Below are positions 1 through 12,600 of a stretch of DNA of 64,000 nucleotides, piece by piece. A program made the position numbers and the translations under genes. The DNA is from Rhabditoides inermis. Its lineage: Eukaryota; Nematoda; Chromadorea; Rhabditida; Rhabditidae. Position 1 is the first letter of the stretch, and each line of letters starts with the position of its first letter. Where the stretch lies: positions 1-64,000 of the forward strand of contig CAWZYM010000339.1 of assembly GCA_963966185.1 (NCBI GenBank). The letters run 5' to 3'. The notes under the pieces were generated by a model. It was given only the letters and a program-made list of their open reading frames with translations. It did not search any database and had not been told where the DNA came from.

Positions 1-129
1 ACAGGCTTTTATTTCTGAATGGACTTGATTCAGTGAATAAACTGAAGCATATAGTATACTCTCTTTCACTTCCTCTCTCTCTCTCTCTCTCTCTCTCTCC
101 CTACACACCTACTGCAGTGTGGACCCTCC

Positions 130-656
130 ACGCGTTTAGACATATTTATTGCGCAATCAGTATCAGGCGTATCGAGAAACGGTATAAAAGAGGCGTACGC
201 GGATGATATGGTAAAAAAAACTTGTGAAAAATCAGCAGCGTCGGCGCGGGAGATGCTCGATGAAGTGGTACGGAGATGCGAGCAGTTTAGACTGAAGCTG
301 AACAGAGGAAAGACGTTGACCATGACCAACGAGCCGAAAGTGAAGATCACGCTGGAAGGAGATGACGTGGAGTACGTCGACCAGTTCGTTTACCTCGGCC
401 GAACACTCAGCTTCATGTACGACGACGCAAAGGAAATATCAAGGCGGATACAAGCGGGCTAGAGCGCCGTTTGCAAGAAAGACGACAATGGCAGATGATG
501 AGCGGTGGACGGAGAAGATCATGAAGTGGAGGTTAGATAGGACGACAGCGAAAAGAAGGCCGCATACCCTATGGGCGGACGAGTTCAGGACGGAGACAAA
601 CTTCCCAAAGACAAGTACAAGTGGATCGAGATTACTGCGGGTTTGATTTGATTTGA
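130..656 (+). mobile_element. RTE-like non-LTR retrotransposon remnant (reverse transcriptase C-terminal part)
   Basis: The frame at 190-462 reads YADDM at 196-210, the catalytic YxDD box of reverse transcriptases. It continues to YVDQFVYLGRTLSF (about 372-413), which is characteristic of the end of the RT domain in RTE-type LINEs. The reading frame then stops at 460-462, and the downstream homologous part (KWRLDRTTAKRRPHTLWADE, in the frame of 362-646) is in another frame, so the copy is frameshifted and dead. It ends in a short run of TTTGAT units at 640-656, a tail seen again at 5280 and 9345. The 5' part is missing. Confidence 0.85.
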
Positions 657-1064
657 CATTGACAGTCCGTCAAAAACAATGTACCCTGATTTCTATAAAA
701 TCAGCGCGCGCAAATTGCGTCAACAGATATACTCTGCGCCAGGGCGATAGTTTTCGATCTACCTCGCTTGCAGTTCGAAATACGCAGCCATAACCGTCTG
801 CCTCTTTTGTTTTGCGCGCTATTGCCGAGAGCTGACTCTCCGTCTTCCTCTGATCTACCCCACCGCGCGCAACTTATTGCGAGCACAGAACTATAGATGC
901 GTCGACATTATGTGTGGAAATGTGCAGCGAGATGGCTGTCGTACCGATAATCGGGGGGCACCCTATACACTTTGTCATTCCTCCTCTGCGCGATGCCAGC
1001 GCCGGCGGGGCCTCCCGCGAGAGCGCCCATATCGGAGACCACCAAGGTACTCTCTCTCCTCTCC

Positions 1065-1109
<45 letters not shown>

Positions 1110-2543
1110 TCGACCATCCCTTCTCCAGGACCCTCCTCTCCCTCCGACGACCACTGGCTGGGCCGCCTGGGCTGCTCAGTCCGAGCCCACCTAGCCCAAC
1201 AACCCCGCGGCCCAGTCGCCCGCGCAAGCAGCGCCCACACAAGCAGCGCCCACACAGAAGGTCGACAATGTCAAGGTGCGATACAGTATACTCGACGAGA
1301 GTACTGTAGCCTACCGTATACCTAATGCAGCGTCGTGAAGGCAGTCTCGCCTCGCCGGAGCTCCAGCCATGGTATTCGTTTGCCGGCAAGTACGAGCCGT
1401 TCAAGGAGGCGGGTGAGTGTAAACAAGTAAACAAGTAAACAACATCAGCGGACCGCTCGCGCATCTCTCTTGGAGACTTTGGGATGACTCTACTGCAGGG
1501 GCAGACTGGCCAGCCCCGACCCGACTACCACGGAATGCGCAAAGACACTTTTGTGAGTACTGTAGGGTACTGTAGCTACCGTATACTGTACATACTTAAT
1601 GTTATTTGGATACTGTATGTACAGTAATCCGTGTATGTCTAGATGATGTTGCGTTACACTGGCGATCGCGAGTGCAACGCATGCATCTCACCGCTACACG
1701 CACTCGAGGGTACGTTTCATGAGACACGAGACACATGAGATACGTTGCAATTCAAGAAATGCGTTTTACACAAAACTTTGTGAAAAAAAACGTGTCGCTC
1801 CATGTCTTTTGCATCTTATTGCAAAAAAGGATCGTCAAAGTTCTTTCAGGCATTTCAGTGTTTCACTGAGTTTGTAAAAGCTCTAAAATTCTAGGATTGT
1901 CCCTTCTGCTCACGTGCGCCGATCGCAAGACAGCACAGCAACTGGGCGACATGGTCAAGGATGGTGGGGGCGTGGCCTGCGTGGGCGGGGCTTAATCGGG
2001 CGTGTTCTTGCAGTGCTCTCGTATCACATCGAAATCTCTGCGAACCCTGCCGATATGCACAATCTCCACAGTCTCATAGTGGATATGGGCAAGGATGCGA
2101 GGGAGTTCTTCCACTCGGGTACTGTACTTCAAATTGCAGTACGGTACTTGGGTACTGTACCGTATACTTTAGCCACCCGCGTCTACATTGATCACGTGCC
2201 GAGGATGACTGCAAGAAAGGAGGTGCTGGAGCAGGCTGACATATACAACTACAACAAAGGGGTACGGTAGATGAGGATACTGTAACAACTGGGTTACTGT
2301 ATCTACCGTATTCCAGAAGACGAGGGCGATCCGTGCGGTGGCGTTTGCGACGGATCCTGTGGGCACGGCGACACTTGCCAAGATCAACCACGACATTGCG
2401 GTGAAATCTGGAAAACTTCTTTTCAATTGTGGTGTTCAGAGCTCGACCAACAACGCTCTTCGTTACTGTGTCCGGATTGACAATGCGCCAAATAACAATG
2501 CACGGGTGCTGAACAACCCTCTACCTCTCTTCCATTGCCCCTT

Positions 2544-3097
2544 TTTTTTTAAATAAATAGTTTATTACCGCGTTGAGTACTTAGCGAGTGCATCATAGAA
2601 AACATAACAGTGCTTACGGTAGGATAGTAAAAGTGGGAAAAAAAGAAGAAACATTCGAAGAGTAGACAAAAATAGATAAAATAAAAATAAGCAAACTACA
2701 AATGTCGAATTTTAGACATAGGATGCAAATGGGGATTGTCTACTAAGTGGGATTTCACGTTACTGGTTTTTGCAGATTCAACAATATCAGATGGAAGTGA
2801 GTTCCATACTCCATAAACCCTCTGAAAAAACGCGCTGCTCCGCAGAAACGAGTCATATGACGGCAAAAGACGATATTTATGAGATGTGCGCGACCGAGTT
2901 GGGACTAGTGTAAAAAGACCAGAATAATTAAGAGAGGTTGCTTTAGTGATAACCTTGTGTATGTACGCTACGTCATTTATAAAGCGGCGTTGTTCAAGAG
3001 TTTGAAGGCCAAGAAGCTGGAGGCGTTGGGGATAGGTGATCTCTCTTCCGTTTGAAGGCCAAGAAGCTGGAGGCGTTGGGGATAGGTGATCTCTCTT
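2544..3097 (-). mobile_element. 5'-truncated non-LTR retrotransposon (Jockey/CR1-like C-terminus) inserted in a serpin-copy intron
   Basis: On the minus strand a frame of about 120 codons ends with a stop near 2703. It includes RLQLLGLQTLEQRRFINDV and later FQRVYGVWNSLPSDI, typical of the region after the RT domain in Jockey/CR1-like LINEs. The element ends in an A tract on its own strand (T run at 2542-2550). The same 23-bp sequence flanks it at 2521-2543 and 3098-3120, a target-site duplication. The intact serpin copy has no such insertion in the matching intron (26881-26952). The 5' end is truncated and includes a 50-bp direct repeat. Confidence 0.88.
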
Positions 3098-3100
3098 CTA
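3001..3100. repeat. 50-bp tandem duplication at the 5' end of the LINE insert
   Basis: 3001-3050 and 3051-3100 are the same 50-bp unit, differing only at the last bases. The unit belongs to the LINE coding sequence on the minus strand. The duplication sits exactly at the truncated 5' junction, so it probably arose during target-primed reverse transcription. Confidence 0.85.
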
Positions 3101-3270
3101 CCTCTCTTCCATTGCCCCTTTCTCTCTTCCCTCTCTCTCTCTCATCCCTCTCATCTCTCGTCCCTCCTTATTCAGTGTGTGGTGGTGTCGGCTGCCGAGT
3201 GGACTGCCGGAGTGACGAGCGGTCAGCCGCCACGCGAGCCTCGTACAAGCACGCCTCCGACTTAAGTAGT

Positions 3271-3456
3271 GGTCAGTCTCTTCAAACTACTTCGAATTGC
3301 CTTCAAACTACTCCCGATATGCCTTGCGATATGCCTTCCGATTTGCCTTCGAATTACTTCAAACTACCTCAAACGACTTCGAATTACTTGCGATAGCCTT
3401 GCAACGCCTTCGAACTACTTCGGATTACTTCGGATATGTTTTCGAAGAGACTGACC
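3271..3456. mobile_element. MITE-like element, family A, copy 1
   Basis: Starts GGTCAGTCTCTTC and ends GAAGAGACTGACC, perfect inverted termini. The inside is a run of CTTCGAA/TTACTTCG-like units with roughly 10-bp spacing. Related elements with the same termini lie at 16733, 32751 and 60901. There is no coding capacity. Confidence 0.7.
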
Positions 3457-6019
3457 GCACCTTTAAACAAACGGATAGTCGACAAGAGGACGCCGGAAAC
3501 TAGCCGAGACAGCTGTCGCCCATTCCACCCCCTCCAGTCAAACCTGTTCGAGCCTGGTCCTCGTCCGCACCGTCTCTTCTGCCGCATTATCGAAGCCCTC
3601 GTCCAGTTTTTTTTCTCCCTGGACGAGATACTTCACTCCAAAACGGCAACCTACAGTGTCGGAGAGAAGCGCTCCTGCTACCCACAAACGCGTTAAGTGA
3701 GTAAGTAAAGGCGTGTTGGTGTTGGAGAACGCAGAGCTGTTCCCTCTCCCCTTCACAATAAAACATGAAAATATACCTCATCCACATTTACAACCATGTC
3801 TCAACCTATAGCAACGATCATCAGATAACTATGTACAATCTGTCCACCTGCCCTTGTACCACGTTTCCGTCCAGTCCATGTTCCATCCCTACCTGGTTGC
3901 TGAACGAACGATGCGAGCGCCCTAACTCCGGTCTAGCACTCTTTCCTCGCGCAACCTCTCTTCAGTCTCTCCATCTCTCCCTCTCCTGCCAGTCGCGCCT
4001 TCACAGCCGCACCCCGCCAACGCCCCACACTCCACGCCACACGCACACGCACCTCATCATTCAGCGCCTATAACATCCTAATCAAGTGTCGACAACACTT
4101 AGGTTTCTGTCCCAGGACTCACCCCGCTGCTGGCCTCAGCTGGTCCCTCTCGGCCACAGCCGCCTCGAGCTGTCATGTGCCTCCACCTCTATCGTATCGT
4201 TCTGTCCCCATCCCACCCATACGCGAGAGGAACGAACCCCAAGGCACCGCATGCGAAATGTTTAGAAGGAGGTCCCACTGGAGGTCCTCGTGCAAACAAT
4301 GGTTTATGGTTAGTGACGCTTCATCAATGACTGCTGTTTGCAATATCACTATGAAGACGGATTGACTACGATTACATCTCTATAACAAATACGTGTCACA
4401 TCCAATATCTCTCTTGCAGCTAGGCAAGAGAGGTATCGGATGTATATTGTAAACTGCGTAGTATTTGTCGTGAGAGTAGAAAGAAGAGAGCGTTGAAGTG
4501 TCTCCAGAACGTTGCTGTGCTGTACACTTCGTTGCATGTTCTTTCATGTTTAACCGTTTAACGTGTTGTGAAGCTCACACTTGCTGCTAAGAAAGATATC
4601 GGAGAGATATAAGAGAGAGAGAGAGATATCGGACCATCGACTATGGTTTTCTCTCCGCCGCCCACTAGACCTTCTATTTCGCATTCACATAACGAGGCGA
4701 TCGTGCCGTTGCATTTTATGACCGAGACTGCTGTCGTTTCATGAGAACTTCATTCTATAAGTGTCTACAATGTGTGAATGAATGAAATACGAAGCGCTAC
4801 TAGAAAATACAAGAATAAACACATAATGTTTCTTTATTGCAGCCAGAAAAGGGAGAGATTTCATACAATATTCACGTTGAAATCCAATAATAATTAAAAA
4901 AAAATCACGAGAGGGCGCTGGCGCGCCATCTCTAATAGTGCAAAACTCACTTCTGAGCGTTCCACAATCCGACAAAATCCAACGTGTCACTCAAGGGCAT
5001 TTTCAAATTAGCAAGACATGCGGGAGTAGCCATATGGGGAGGAACTTCCTTAAAGATGATGTATGTATTCAATTTGTATATATGCTGAAAAGCTCACAGA
5101 GTTGAGACTTATAAATAAAAACAACTGAAGTTGTGTTTTTAGATAATAACTGCATAACTTCGTGAACGCGTTTATTATAATATGGCTGTTTTGCACTGTG
5201 AGAGAGAGCCTGTTGGCACATGTCTCGGATCAGCGCCGTAAATTGTAGCAAACACCATACTCACGACGACCCTGAATAAATGATTTGATTTGATAGACTG
5301 AGAATCCCTTCCTCTTTTCTTTTTCGTATTTCTATCCCTCAGGCATAATCACTGCTGTATGTCTATGAGCTCTTACTCACATTTCGTTTCGCCTTTTGAT
5401 AGCGCAATTGTTAAATTTTCAATTCAATTCCATTCTTGTTTCGATTGTTTTGAGAGAGATACTATAACTTTTTTTACAATATTGAAAAGGGTATTATTAC
5501 ATCTTGTTCAAATTCCTCCACATTCACGAAACCGACCGATTTTGATTATGTGTAGATATTAAATAAATGATTACTTTCACACACGCATCATATTTGTATG
5601 TAACGTTCCTTTTCGCAACAGCATGGTAGACAAATACACTACTTCAACTGTCTCGAGCACAGAACGACAGAACGTCCCAACAACGTTTCACACTAGAGTC
5701 ATTTGTCCAGGCATTCATTTCAAAACAGGAACGATGGACATAGAGAAATTGTGAAATAAGTTTTAAAAAGACTATATAATTGCATTTTACTTGATCGTTT
5801 CGCGCTTGTTTTTCTTTTATTCAAAGCCGTGTTTGAGTGGGCACATGCAGAAGAAATGCAAAGTTTCATGTAGCGGATTACTTAGTGTATTGATCGTATA
5901 CATGTGTTCGTGATGTTGATGTTGTGATTTGTAATATATATATGGCATTGTAATAAAGGGTTTTCTCTCATTGAAGTGACATTGCGCGGTGGGAACGGAC
6001 TCTCATAATAAGAAAGGAG
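3457..6019. other. Region without a recognised gene
   Basis: No exon chain with plausible splice sites or recognisable protein similarity was found on either strand. The stretch holds pyrimidine-rich sequence (3930-4230), a small GA run (4600-4630), a GC-rich palindromic core near 4913-4927, a LINE-type tail at 5230-5293 and an AATAAA near 5952. Open frames here are short and have no coding features I can support. Confidence 0.5.
5220..5293 (+). mobile_element. LINE 3' tail
   Basis: Ends with AATAAATGATTTGATTTGAT, the same type of tail as at 640-656 and 9345-9370. Only the extreme 3' end can be recognised; how far upstream the element reaches is unclear. Confidence 0.5.
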
Positions 6020-6671
6020 ATGGTGGTGACATTTTCGTCATTGTGGAAGATGTTTGCGTGGCTGCTGCTGCTTCTCCCTTCCTGCTCGGCACTGCTGGAG
6101 TATGGCTCTGTGATGTACCCCTATCGACCGACCACCTGGGATGGAAACTACAACGAGTCCGATCCCAACTCGATGCCTTATGTGGGATTTCACTTATCTG
6201 CACATGCTCTCTCTCTCTCTCCCTCTCTCTCTCACTTTTCTCCTCTCTCAATCTCTCGTTTCTCTTCAAGTATTCGCTCATTCCCATCGAAATCAGTCGT
6301 TCTGAAAACGGCACCGATCTCACCTGGATGAGTTCTGTGAGTGTTTCAGAAGTACAAGATCCTCTGCGAGACTGCGGCGTTGAAAGCGAGATGCGAGGCG
6401 CTCTATGTGCTATCTCATTTCACCTGGCGGCTGTATGACGTGGCGGAGCGGCCGGAGGTGGCCGCCATGTATATGGTCATCCAGGTGACGTCTCTCTCTC
6501 ACTCTTTCGCTCTCTCTCTCTCTCTCTCTCATTCTCTCTTTCACTCTCTCTCTCACTCTCTCTCTTCAGTGTGTAACTGGAAGTTGAAGAGAGCTCAATA
6601 TGGAAATGCGGTGTGGTCAACCAGCTACGCCAAGAGTATATACCAGGAACTCGGTAGGTGATGGGAAAGAG

Positions 6672-6725
<54 letters not shown>

Positions 6726-6948
6726 AGAGGGAGGGAGAGAGAGAGGGAGAGAGGGAGAGAGAGGGGGGGAAGACGAGAGGACCACTTGCAGGGGCGATGG
6801 ACGTGTCGGCGCGCCGAACGGGAGGTCAATCCAATCTTCTTCAATCCCGGCTACTTTAGTAACCTTATGAGTGTGGCGAGTCTGCATCTCACGTACCCGC
6901 TTGTCCACTACGAAGAGCTCTACCCACTCGTACAAGGTTCGCAGTGCC

Positions 6949-7024
<76 letters not shown>

Positions 7025-7247
7025 ATCTTTACTTCTCTGCTCCTCTGTCAGTCTGCCTCACTGTATCTCGGTTGTCTAGCCTTTTCGCTTCTCTGTCTCT
7101 CTCCTCATTTGTGTTTCAGTGATCCTCTCTCGCTCAGAGATCGATGCGTACAACAATATCCAAGATCTCGCAAAAACGCAAATGGCTAGTTTGAGATACG
7201 CGAGCCACTCCTACTACCAGCTGGATCTGGTAATGAGGAGAGAGAGG

Positions 7248-7284
<37 letters not shown>

Positions 7285-8121
7285 TGAAGAGAGAAAGAGA
7301 GAAAGAGAGGGAGAGAGATTGTCATTCAGCTGGGACGAACGTTCCTCAACGTCTGGAACACTGACCCGTACCCCTTCGTTCCTCTGTGGTCAAGTATCGC
7401 GGGTCCGGATGCGAGCCGCGGCGCCCTCTCGCACACCGACTACGACGCTCTCTCCGAAGACGCGCGGCGGTTCGTAGACGTGCGTGGCATTCCGATCAAT
7501 CAATCGATCATATCGTATTATGAGATGTTAAAGCCAGAGACCACGAGTGTTGGAATACGTATCTTTATCCGACGTGTCGGCTTTACGCCTTCAACATGGA
7601 TGATGGCAATACCTCAAATTTGGGTAATTAAACCTCCCCCTTAATCGATAATTGCAGTTCATCAACAAGAAGCTGAAGATCATCTTCGTTCTGGCTCTCA
7701 CCGAAGCAGGCGGGGCGGGCATCGACGATGCGCACTATACGCAGGCGATTCGAGGTTTACACTTTTCGTAGCGTCTTCCAAACTTCTAAACTCTCTGCGT
7801 TCACTGTCGTATTTCGATCCTTGCTGACAAGCAATGGCGATCATTTGGTCAAACGGGGCTGTGTGTGTGTGTGAGCAGAGTTGTAGACAGTATTCAAATA
7901 TGTCTTCTCACCACCTCTTATCACCATCTTATCACCTTCTTCTCACCTTATCACCATCTTATCTTCTTATCACCTTATTAGGCATCTTATCACCGTATCG
8001 CTGCATGTTTCCAGAGTCGTATTTCGATCTGTGCCAGAGCGAGCGCGATTCTCTCTGGCAGGGTGCTTTCGGCTCCAGGTTGCAAGCCATACAAACCGTC
8101 ATCCCGGAAATCTTCCTCTAG
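6020..8121 (+). CDS. Predicted secreted protein of unknown family (multi-exon)
   Basis: I do not recognise this family. The ATG at 6020 opens a signal peptide with a hydrophobic core (FAWLLLLLPSCSA), followed by a Tyr/Asn-rich start of the mature chain. Supported exons are about 6020-6187, 6348-6485, 6570-6659, 6794-6934, 7120-7229, 7330-7481, 7660-7755 and 8014-8121 (TAG). Exon sequences are rich in aromatic and charged residues, for example FFNPGYFSNLMSV and HYEELYPLV, with several cysteines, and look like a folded extracellular domain. Introns contain (CT)n or (GA)n directly after the donor. The phase of the junctions around 6570 and 6794 does not close with the simplest GT-AG choices, so either my boundaries are off or the copy carries a frameshift. 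The last exon overlaps a 124-bp tandem duplication that also repeats the stop codon region. Confidence 0.6.
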
Positions 8122-8355
8122 TTTCAAAAAAAGATTGGATAAACGATTTTAATGGCTTTTGCGATGATTTGCATAACACTCTCGTCATTTCAACCTTGTC
8201 TGACCGACCGCCGAGAACTCGCGTCCAGTGGAAATCTTCCTCTAGTTTCGAAAAAACGATTGGATAAACGATTTTTATGGCTTTTGCGATGATTTGCATA
8301 ACACTCTCGTCATTTCAACCTTGTCTGACCGACCGCCGAGAACTCGCGTCCAGTG
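8106..8355. repeat. 124-bp tandem duplication covering the 3' end of the secreted-protein gene
   Basis: 8106-8229 and 8230-8355 are near-identical; only a few bases differ. The first unit includes the last codons and stop of the gene at 6020-8121. Confidence 0.85.
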
Positions 8356-9060
8356 AAACTCATCAGTCTATATCGAAAAATGCGGGGAAAGAGTGTAAAT
8401 GGGTATGTAAGTAATGATAAGTACAACGACACATCACAGAGAAGCTTTACTGAAGAATCGACCAAGATGCATCTGATGTCAGCGCTTATACAAGTGATGC
8501 GCGAAACACAACATACGACAGACAGTGCATTTCTCAACCTACCACTTGTGTTTATCTTTCTATATCTTCCGATAGATGCCATCCGATTCCGATAGAATTG
8601 ACATAACGACGTCAACTCTAGTACTGCCAATATTTTTTTCAACTTTCTATACATTTCGTCCTCTATTTCAGACTCCGAAACGACTAAAATTACTTTGACT
8701 GCAGACAGATAAAGTAGAAACAGAAGCAAGGATTCGCTTTGCCGCCTGGCCCTTCGAAACCCCCTTGGTCTCTTGTGCAGTGTATTTCGATTGTACCGTA
8801 TTACCACCAAATTGTATCAAAACTTATTCATAAATAGTGCTGCAAATCTGACAGTGTATTTTGACGTTATTTACACGTTTTATCTTTTTTCTAACCAGTT
8901 GAAGCCTGTATCGACGTTCCTTTTGCTGGTTATGTTATATATGGTTTACACTCAGCTCAACATTTCTCGTCAAACACATTATGTTGTCCAATAGGTTTAC
9001 AGTACCTTTTTTTCGAAATCGTTAATAATTCTCTCTCCTTCCCCCACCCTATCTCTCTCT
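8356..9060. other. Intergenic stretch with one dispersed repeat
   Basis: No gene recognised. About 50 bp at 8953-9005 recur at 11932-11984 (inverted) and 22865-22920, the latter two being intronic sequence of the two F-box-like genes. Confidence 0.4.
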
Positions 9061-9300
9061 CTCTCCATTGTCGATGTTGCTTTCGCCTGCCACTACACAC
9101 AGTACACGTACAAAAAAACTCTTCATAATTCGACTGTCACGAAAAATACATCAATAACGATGAGAACTGTAGAAGGCCGAGTGGAAAAGGGAAGTAGTCA
9201 AATATACGCGAATGAAATGATTGAGGAAACACTGCTGATCCAACAGAAGGAAAGGAAGAGAGAAGCGCTGTACAGTGGATATAGACGCAGGACAAGACAT

Positions 9301-9375
9301 AACCAATGATTTATAAGGGTAACATAACATAGCGATACCGAATAAAGTATTTGATTTGATTTGATTTGATTCGAT
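9301..9375 (+). mobile_element. Very short LINE 3'-end insertion in the left arm
   Basis: About 70 bp ending in AATAAAGTATTTGATTTGAT interrupt the left arm. The matching site of the right arm (near 24630) lacks it, so the insertion followed the duplication. It resembles the tails at 640 and 5280. Confidence 0.6.
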
Positions 9376-9696
9376 AGACAGACGACGACAACGAGAGAGG
9401 AGGACATGCATATGCTATGATAACAGGAGACAGGGGATAGATAGGCACGCACTATCCGAATGGACGTGAATAAAAGTGAGTTGGTAAGCGACGAAAGATG
9501 CAATAGGTACGCATGTACGCAAGACAGCTATACACCAGAATGGATATGATCTACATATGGAGGATGGGAGAAGGGAGTGGGTAGTTGCTGAACATGTACA
9601 GTGAATACCCTGAGCATGGGAGCAGATCCTTGGGAAGGGGGGAATGGAATAGAGGGCGGAGATGCGGATGCGCGAGAAGAGAAAGGGGACACTCAC

Positions 9697-12600
9697 TCAC
9701 TCAGCGTTCTCCCTACTCTCCTTCACCTTCTTGATTCCCTTCGTCAGCCTTCCGTACATCTCCCACTCCCCCATCGAACTCCACTTCGACTCATCCGCCA
9801 TCTCAGCCCCCGTCTCTGAACAATTAAAACTGAATACTGTGAAAATTATTTTTCAAAAGTACTTCCAAGTGAAAGTAGATGGTTTGTACTGTTCTCTCAG
9901 CTGAGCAAAAGGACTGATATGTTTTCAATGGAGACATGTGCCAACAGGGTGAGTGGAAATCACTCCAAAATTCTCTTTTGAAAAGTACAAGCGTAAAGTA
10001 CCTCTGTTTGGGTTTATCTCAATTCAACAAAAGCACATGCATAAAACTATTATTTCTACACTAAACTATAAACACAAACCTGCTCTCTCAAAACGATCAC
10101 GAATACATTGACAATCAAATGCCAAGATGATAATACTATTGCACACACTTTTTCTATCACTCACATTCTATCAACCCGTTTGTCAAAAGAGTCATCTATC
10201 AAAAAGCTCTTGTACTTATATACATTCAGAAATAATGAAAACATCATTGTAAACTAAACGATTGTTCTATAGCTGTTTATTGATTCTCACAATGCTTTCA
10301 TAAGAAATAAAAAAGTATATTATATAGCCCCTATTGATAAATAAATTATCGATAAAGTATACGTTTCTACATATCGTTTGAGAGAGCAGGTTTGTGTTTA
10401 TAGTTTAGTGTAGAAATAATAGTTTTATGCATGTGCTTTTGTTGAATTGAGATAAACCCAAACAGAGGTACTTTACGCTTGTACTTTTCAAAAGAGAATG
10501 AATTTGTTGAATTTCGAAAAATTCAATTTTTTATTATTTTTCAACTTTTTTTTACAGATATAACAAACAACAACAATAACAACAACATTACAACGCGCAT
10601 GAACGACTATACTAAGCGCGCAACTAGCTCAGCATTTTCCGATCAAAAAATTATCGCGCGCTATCTGGCAGCGCGCTGCCAACTAGAGCACGATAATTTT
10701 TTTGCAGCTGTCCCCGTGTTTGTACTGCACACGTATTCCTGGCGTTCATATTCCCATTTCGCTTTCTTTCACACATGACCTCGTGGCGTATTGGTAACAC
10801 TCACGCTTCAAGTAGGTTGAACGCTGGTTCGACTCCCGCTACTCACAGAAAGTTTTGCCGACAAGAAACCATCATTCAGCATGCGCTGATCTTTCTCTAA
10901 CCACCCTAATTCTCGTCGCGGAAAGAGCCAAACTCGTGTGCGGCCCTACTATACGCAAATCACAAACAGTGTGCACATTATCGCGCTCTCCCGCCCAGCG
11001 CATCCGCATCACGAACCAATGAGCGCGCGGGGGCGGGGTTGAGCGGGTCTTTCAGCGAATCAGCGACCAGCTGCATACCTCGCAGACGTGCAGACCTAAC
11101 CAGCGAACATAATTTTTGGTCTTAAACTATTGTTTCGTGTTTTGTTTTGGTTTATAGTTGTTCAACGGACGATTTAGAGACAATATCATGATTAAACTCT
11201 GAAACATTTATTATTTGAATGATTTACAAACGATTTTGGCGGCCCTGCGGGCCGGGCGGTTCTGCGAGCCGTTAAAGGAACCCAAACGATCGGCGCTTCG
11301 CGCTTCGCGCCGATCCTAATGAGGAAAAGTGCTTCATCCGGGAAAAGTCGTTTCGGAGCATTCTAGCACGCGGGAACATCCAGTACAAACGAAAGGGCGC
11401 TGGCGCGCCCTCTCTGGTGCGATTCATTATGATGATTGAATAGAAGAAAAACATAACAAACTTCTACGCAAACAAAAGTAACAAACATAAACATGTCTCT
11501 GCTCACCCACGATCCATCGCACAATTTGGCGCTCAAGTCGCTTCGCTATCTCACGATCGAAGGGCTCGAAGGGGTTCATCCCAAACGGCATCACAGTGAT
11601 GTGCACCTAAAAAAACATTCAGCAAACTATAGGGTATCCCCCCGGTTCACGGTACGGCAGCCATCTCGCCGCAAATTTTCCAGACATCACTTCATCGCAT
11701 TTAGCCGCGCTATCGGCCCGCGCAAGACCATTCGACCGCGCGAATTGCGCGCTTTGCGGTCTGATTTTAGGGAAATGAAGGTCATTTGCAATTCTAATGA
11801 AGCAGAGTTCTTCCCCTTCCAGAGCTAATCACTCCTTCCGGAATCGATGAATTGCGTAGTCAGCTTTGCGAATAGGAACTGTGAATGTGAGAAGAAATTT
11901 TCACTGTTCAACAGGTTAGGGTACTATAAAACTATTGGACAACATAATGTGTTTGACGAGAAATGTTGAGCTGAGTGCAAACGGAATATATAACATAACC
12001 AGGAAGAGGAACGCCGATATAGGCCCGACTCCAACTGGTTGGAAACAATGAAAACGAAAAACGTGTAAATAACACGAGATAAATGCATATCATTAATCAC
12101 TCACATTCGAAAGGGCCTTGATGATGGAGGCCGACTCCTCGAACTCGTCATCATAGTAAACATATACTGCAAGAATAATGTTCCTGACAATGACCATGTA
12201 ATATTATTCCGGGAGATAGTTTAGGGCCTTGTACATTTGACTACAGAAATGAAGATACTCATTTTCCGTGCGGGACCACACACCAGGCAGTCGGTGAAAA
12301 TGATCCCGCTTGCCTTTCTCACTGCAAATGGAGGGAATCGAGATCATTTTCACCGACTTCCCGGTGTGTGATCCCGCACGAAAAATGAGTATCTTCATTT
12401 CTGTAGTCAAATGTACAAGGCCCGCAACTATCTCCCAGAATGAAACTATACATCCCGGCGTTTTGAGAAGTTAATTTCCTGGTGACGACATACGTACCGA
12501 AGATTAATTGGTCTAGTGATTGCGAAATCCTGTTTTTCGTAAACGCGGCCCGACGCGCGTTCACTGATTTGAATGAATTTAAACGCACGCAACGCACACG

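Larger units (their letters stand above)
970..3225 (+). pseudogene. Broken partial duplicate of the serpin-like gene at 25308-30323
   Basis: Exons match the first eleven exons of the downstream serpin gene in order: ATG 993 to 1046, 1131-1275, 1332-1412, 1450-1553, 1643-1709, 1893-1961, 2015-2120, 2173-2261, 2317-2402, 2442-2511, and a fragment from 3169. Introns are also similar, including the GTAAACAA and TACTGTA stretches. In the second exon codon 1192-1194 is TAG where the intact copy has CAG, so the protein would end after about 39 residues. The intron after 2511 holds a LINE insertion. Homology ends within the eleventh exon (SAAEWT), so at least ten downstream exons are absent. It lies about 24 kb upstream of, and in the same orientation as, the intact copy. 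I call it a pseudogene; an expressed short product is not excluded. Confidence 0.8.

Noticed and set aside
3436..3756. Overlapping frames suggesting a gene at 3436-3756
   Set aside because: No splice context, no recognisable protein and no continuation on either side.
6477..7120. Ser/Leu-rich and Arg/Glu-rich open frames over microsatellites
   Set aside because: They are translations of (CT)n and (GA)n inside introns of the secreted-protein gene, not coding exons.
9151..9700. Minus-strand frames of 86-101 codons
   Set aside because: They lie in the 3' flank of the left F-box-like gene and are not maintained in the right arm.
10775..10850. Possible tRNA gene
   Set aside because: A and B boxes are present, but I could not form acceptor and anticodon stems, and the same body occurs at 23135, so it fits a SINE better.
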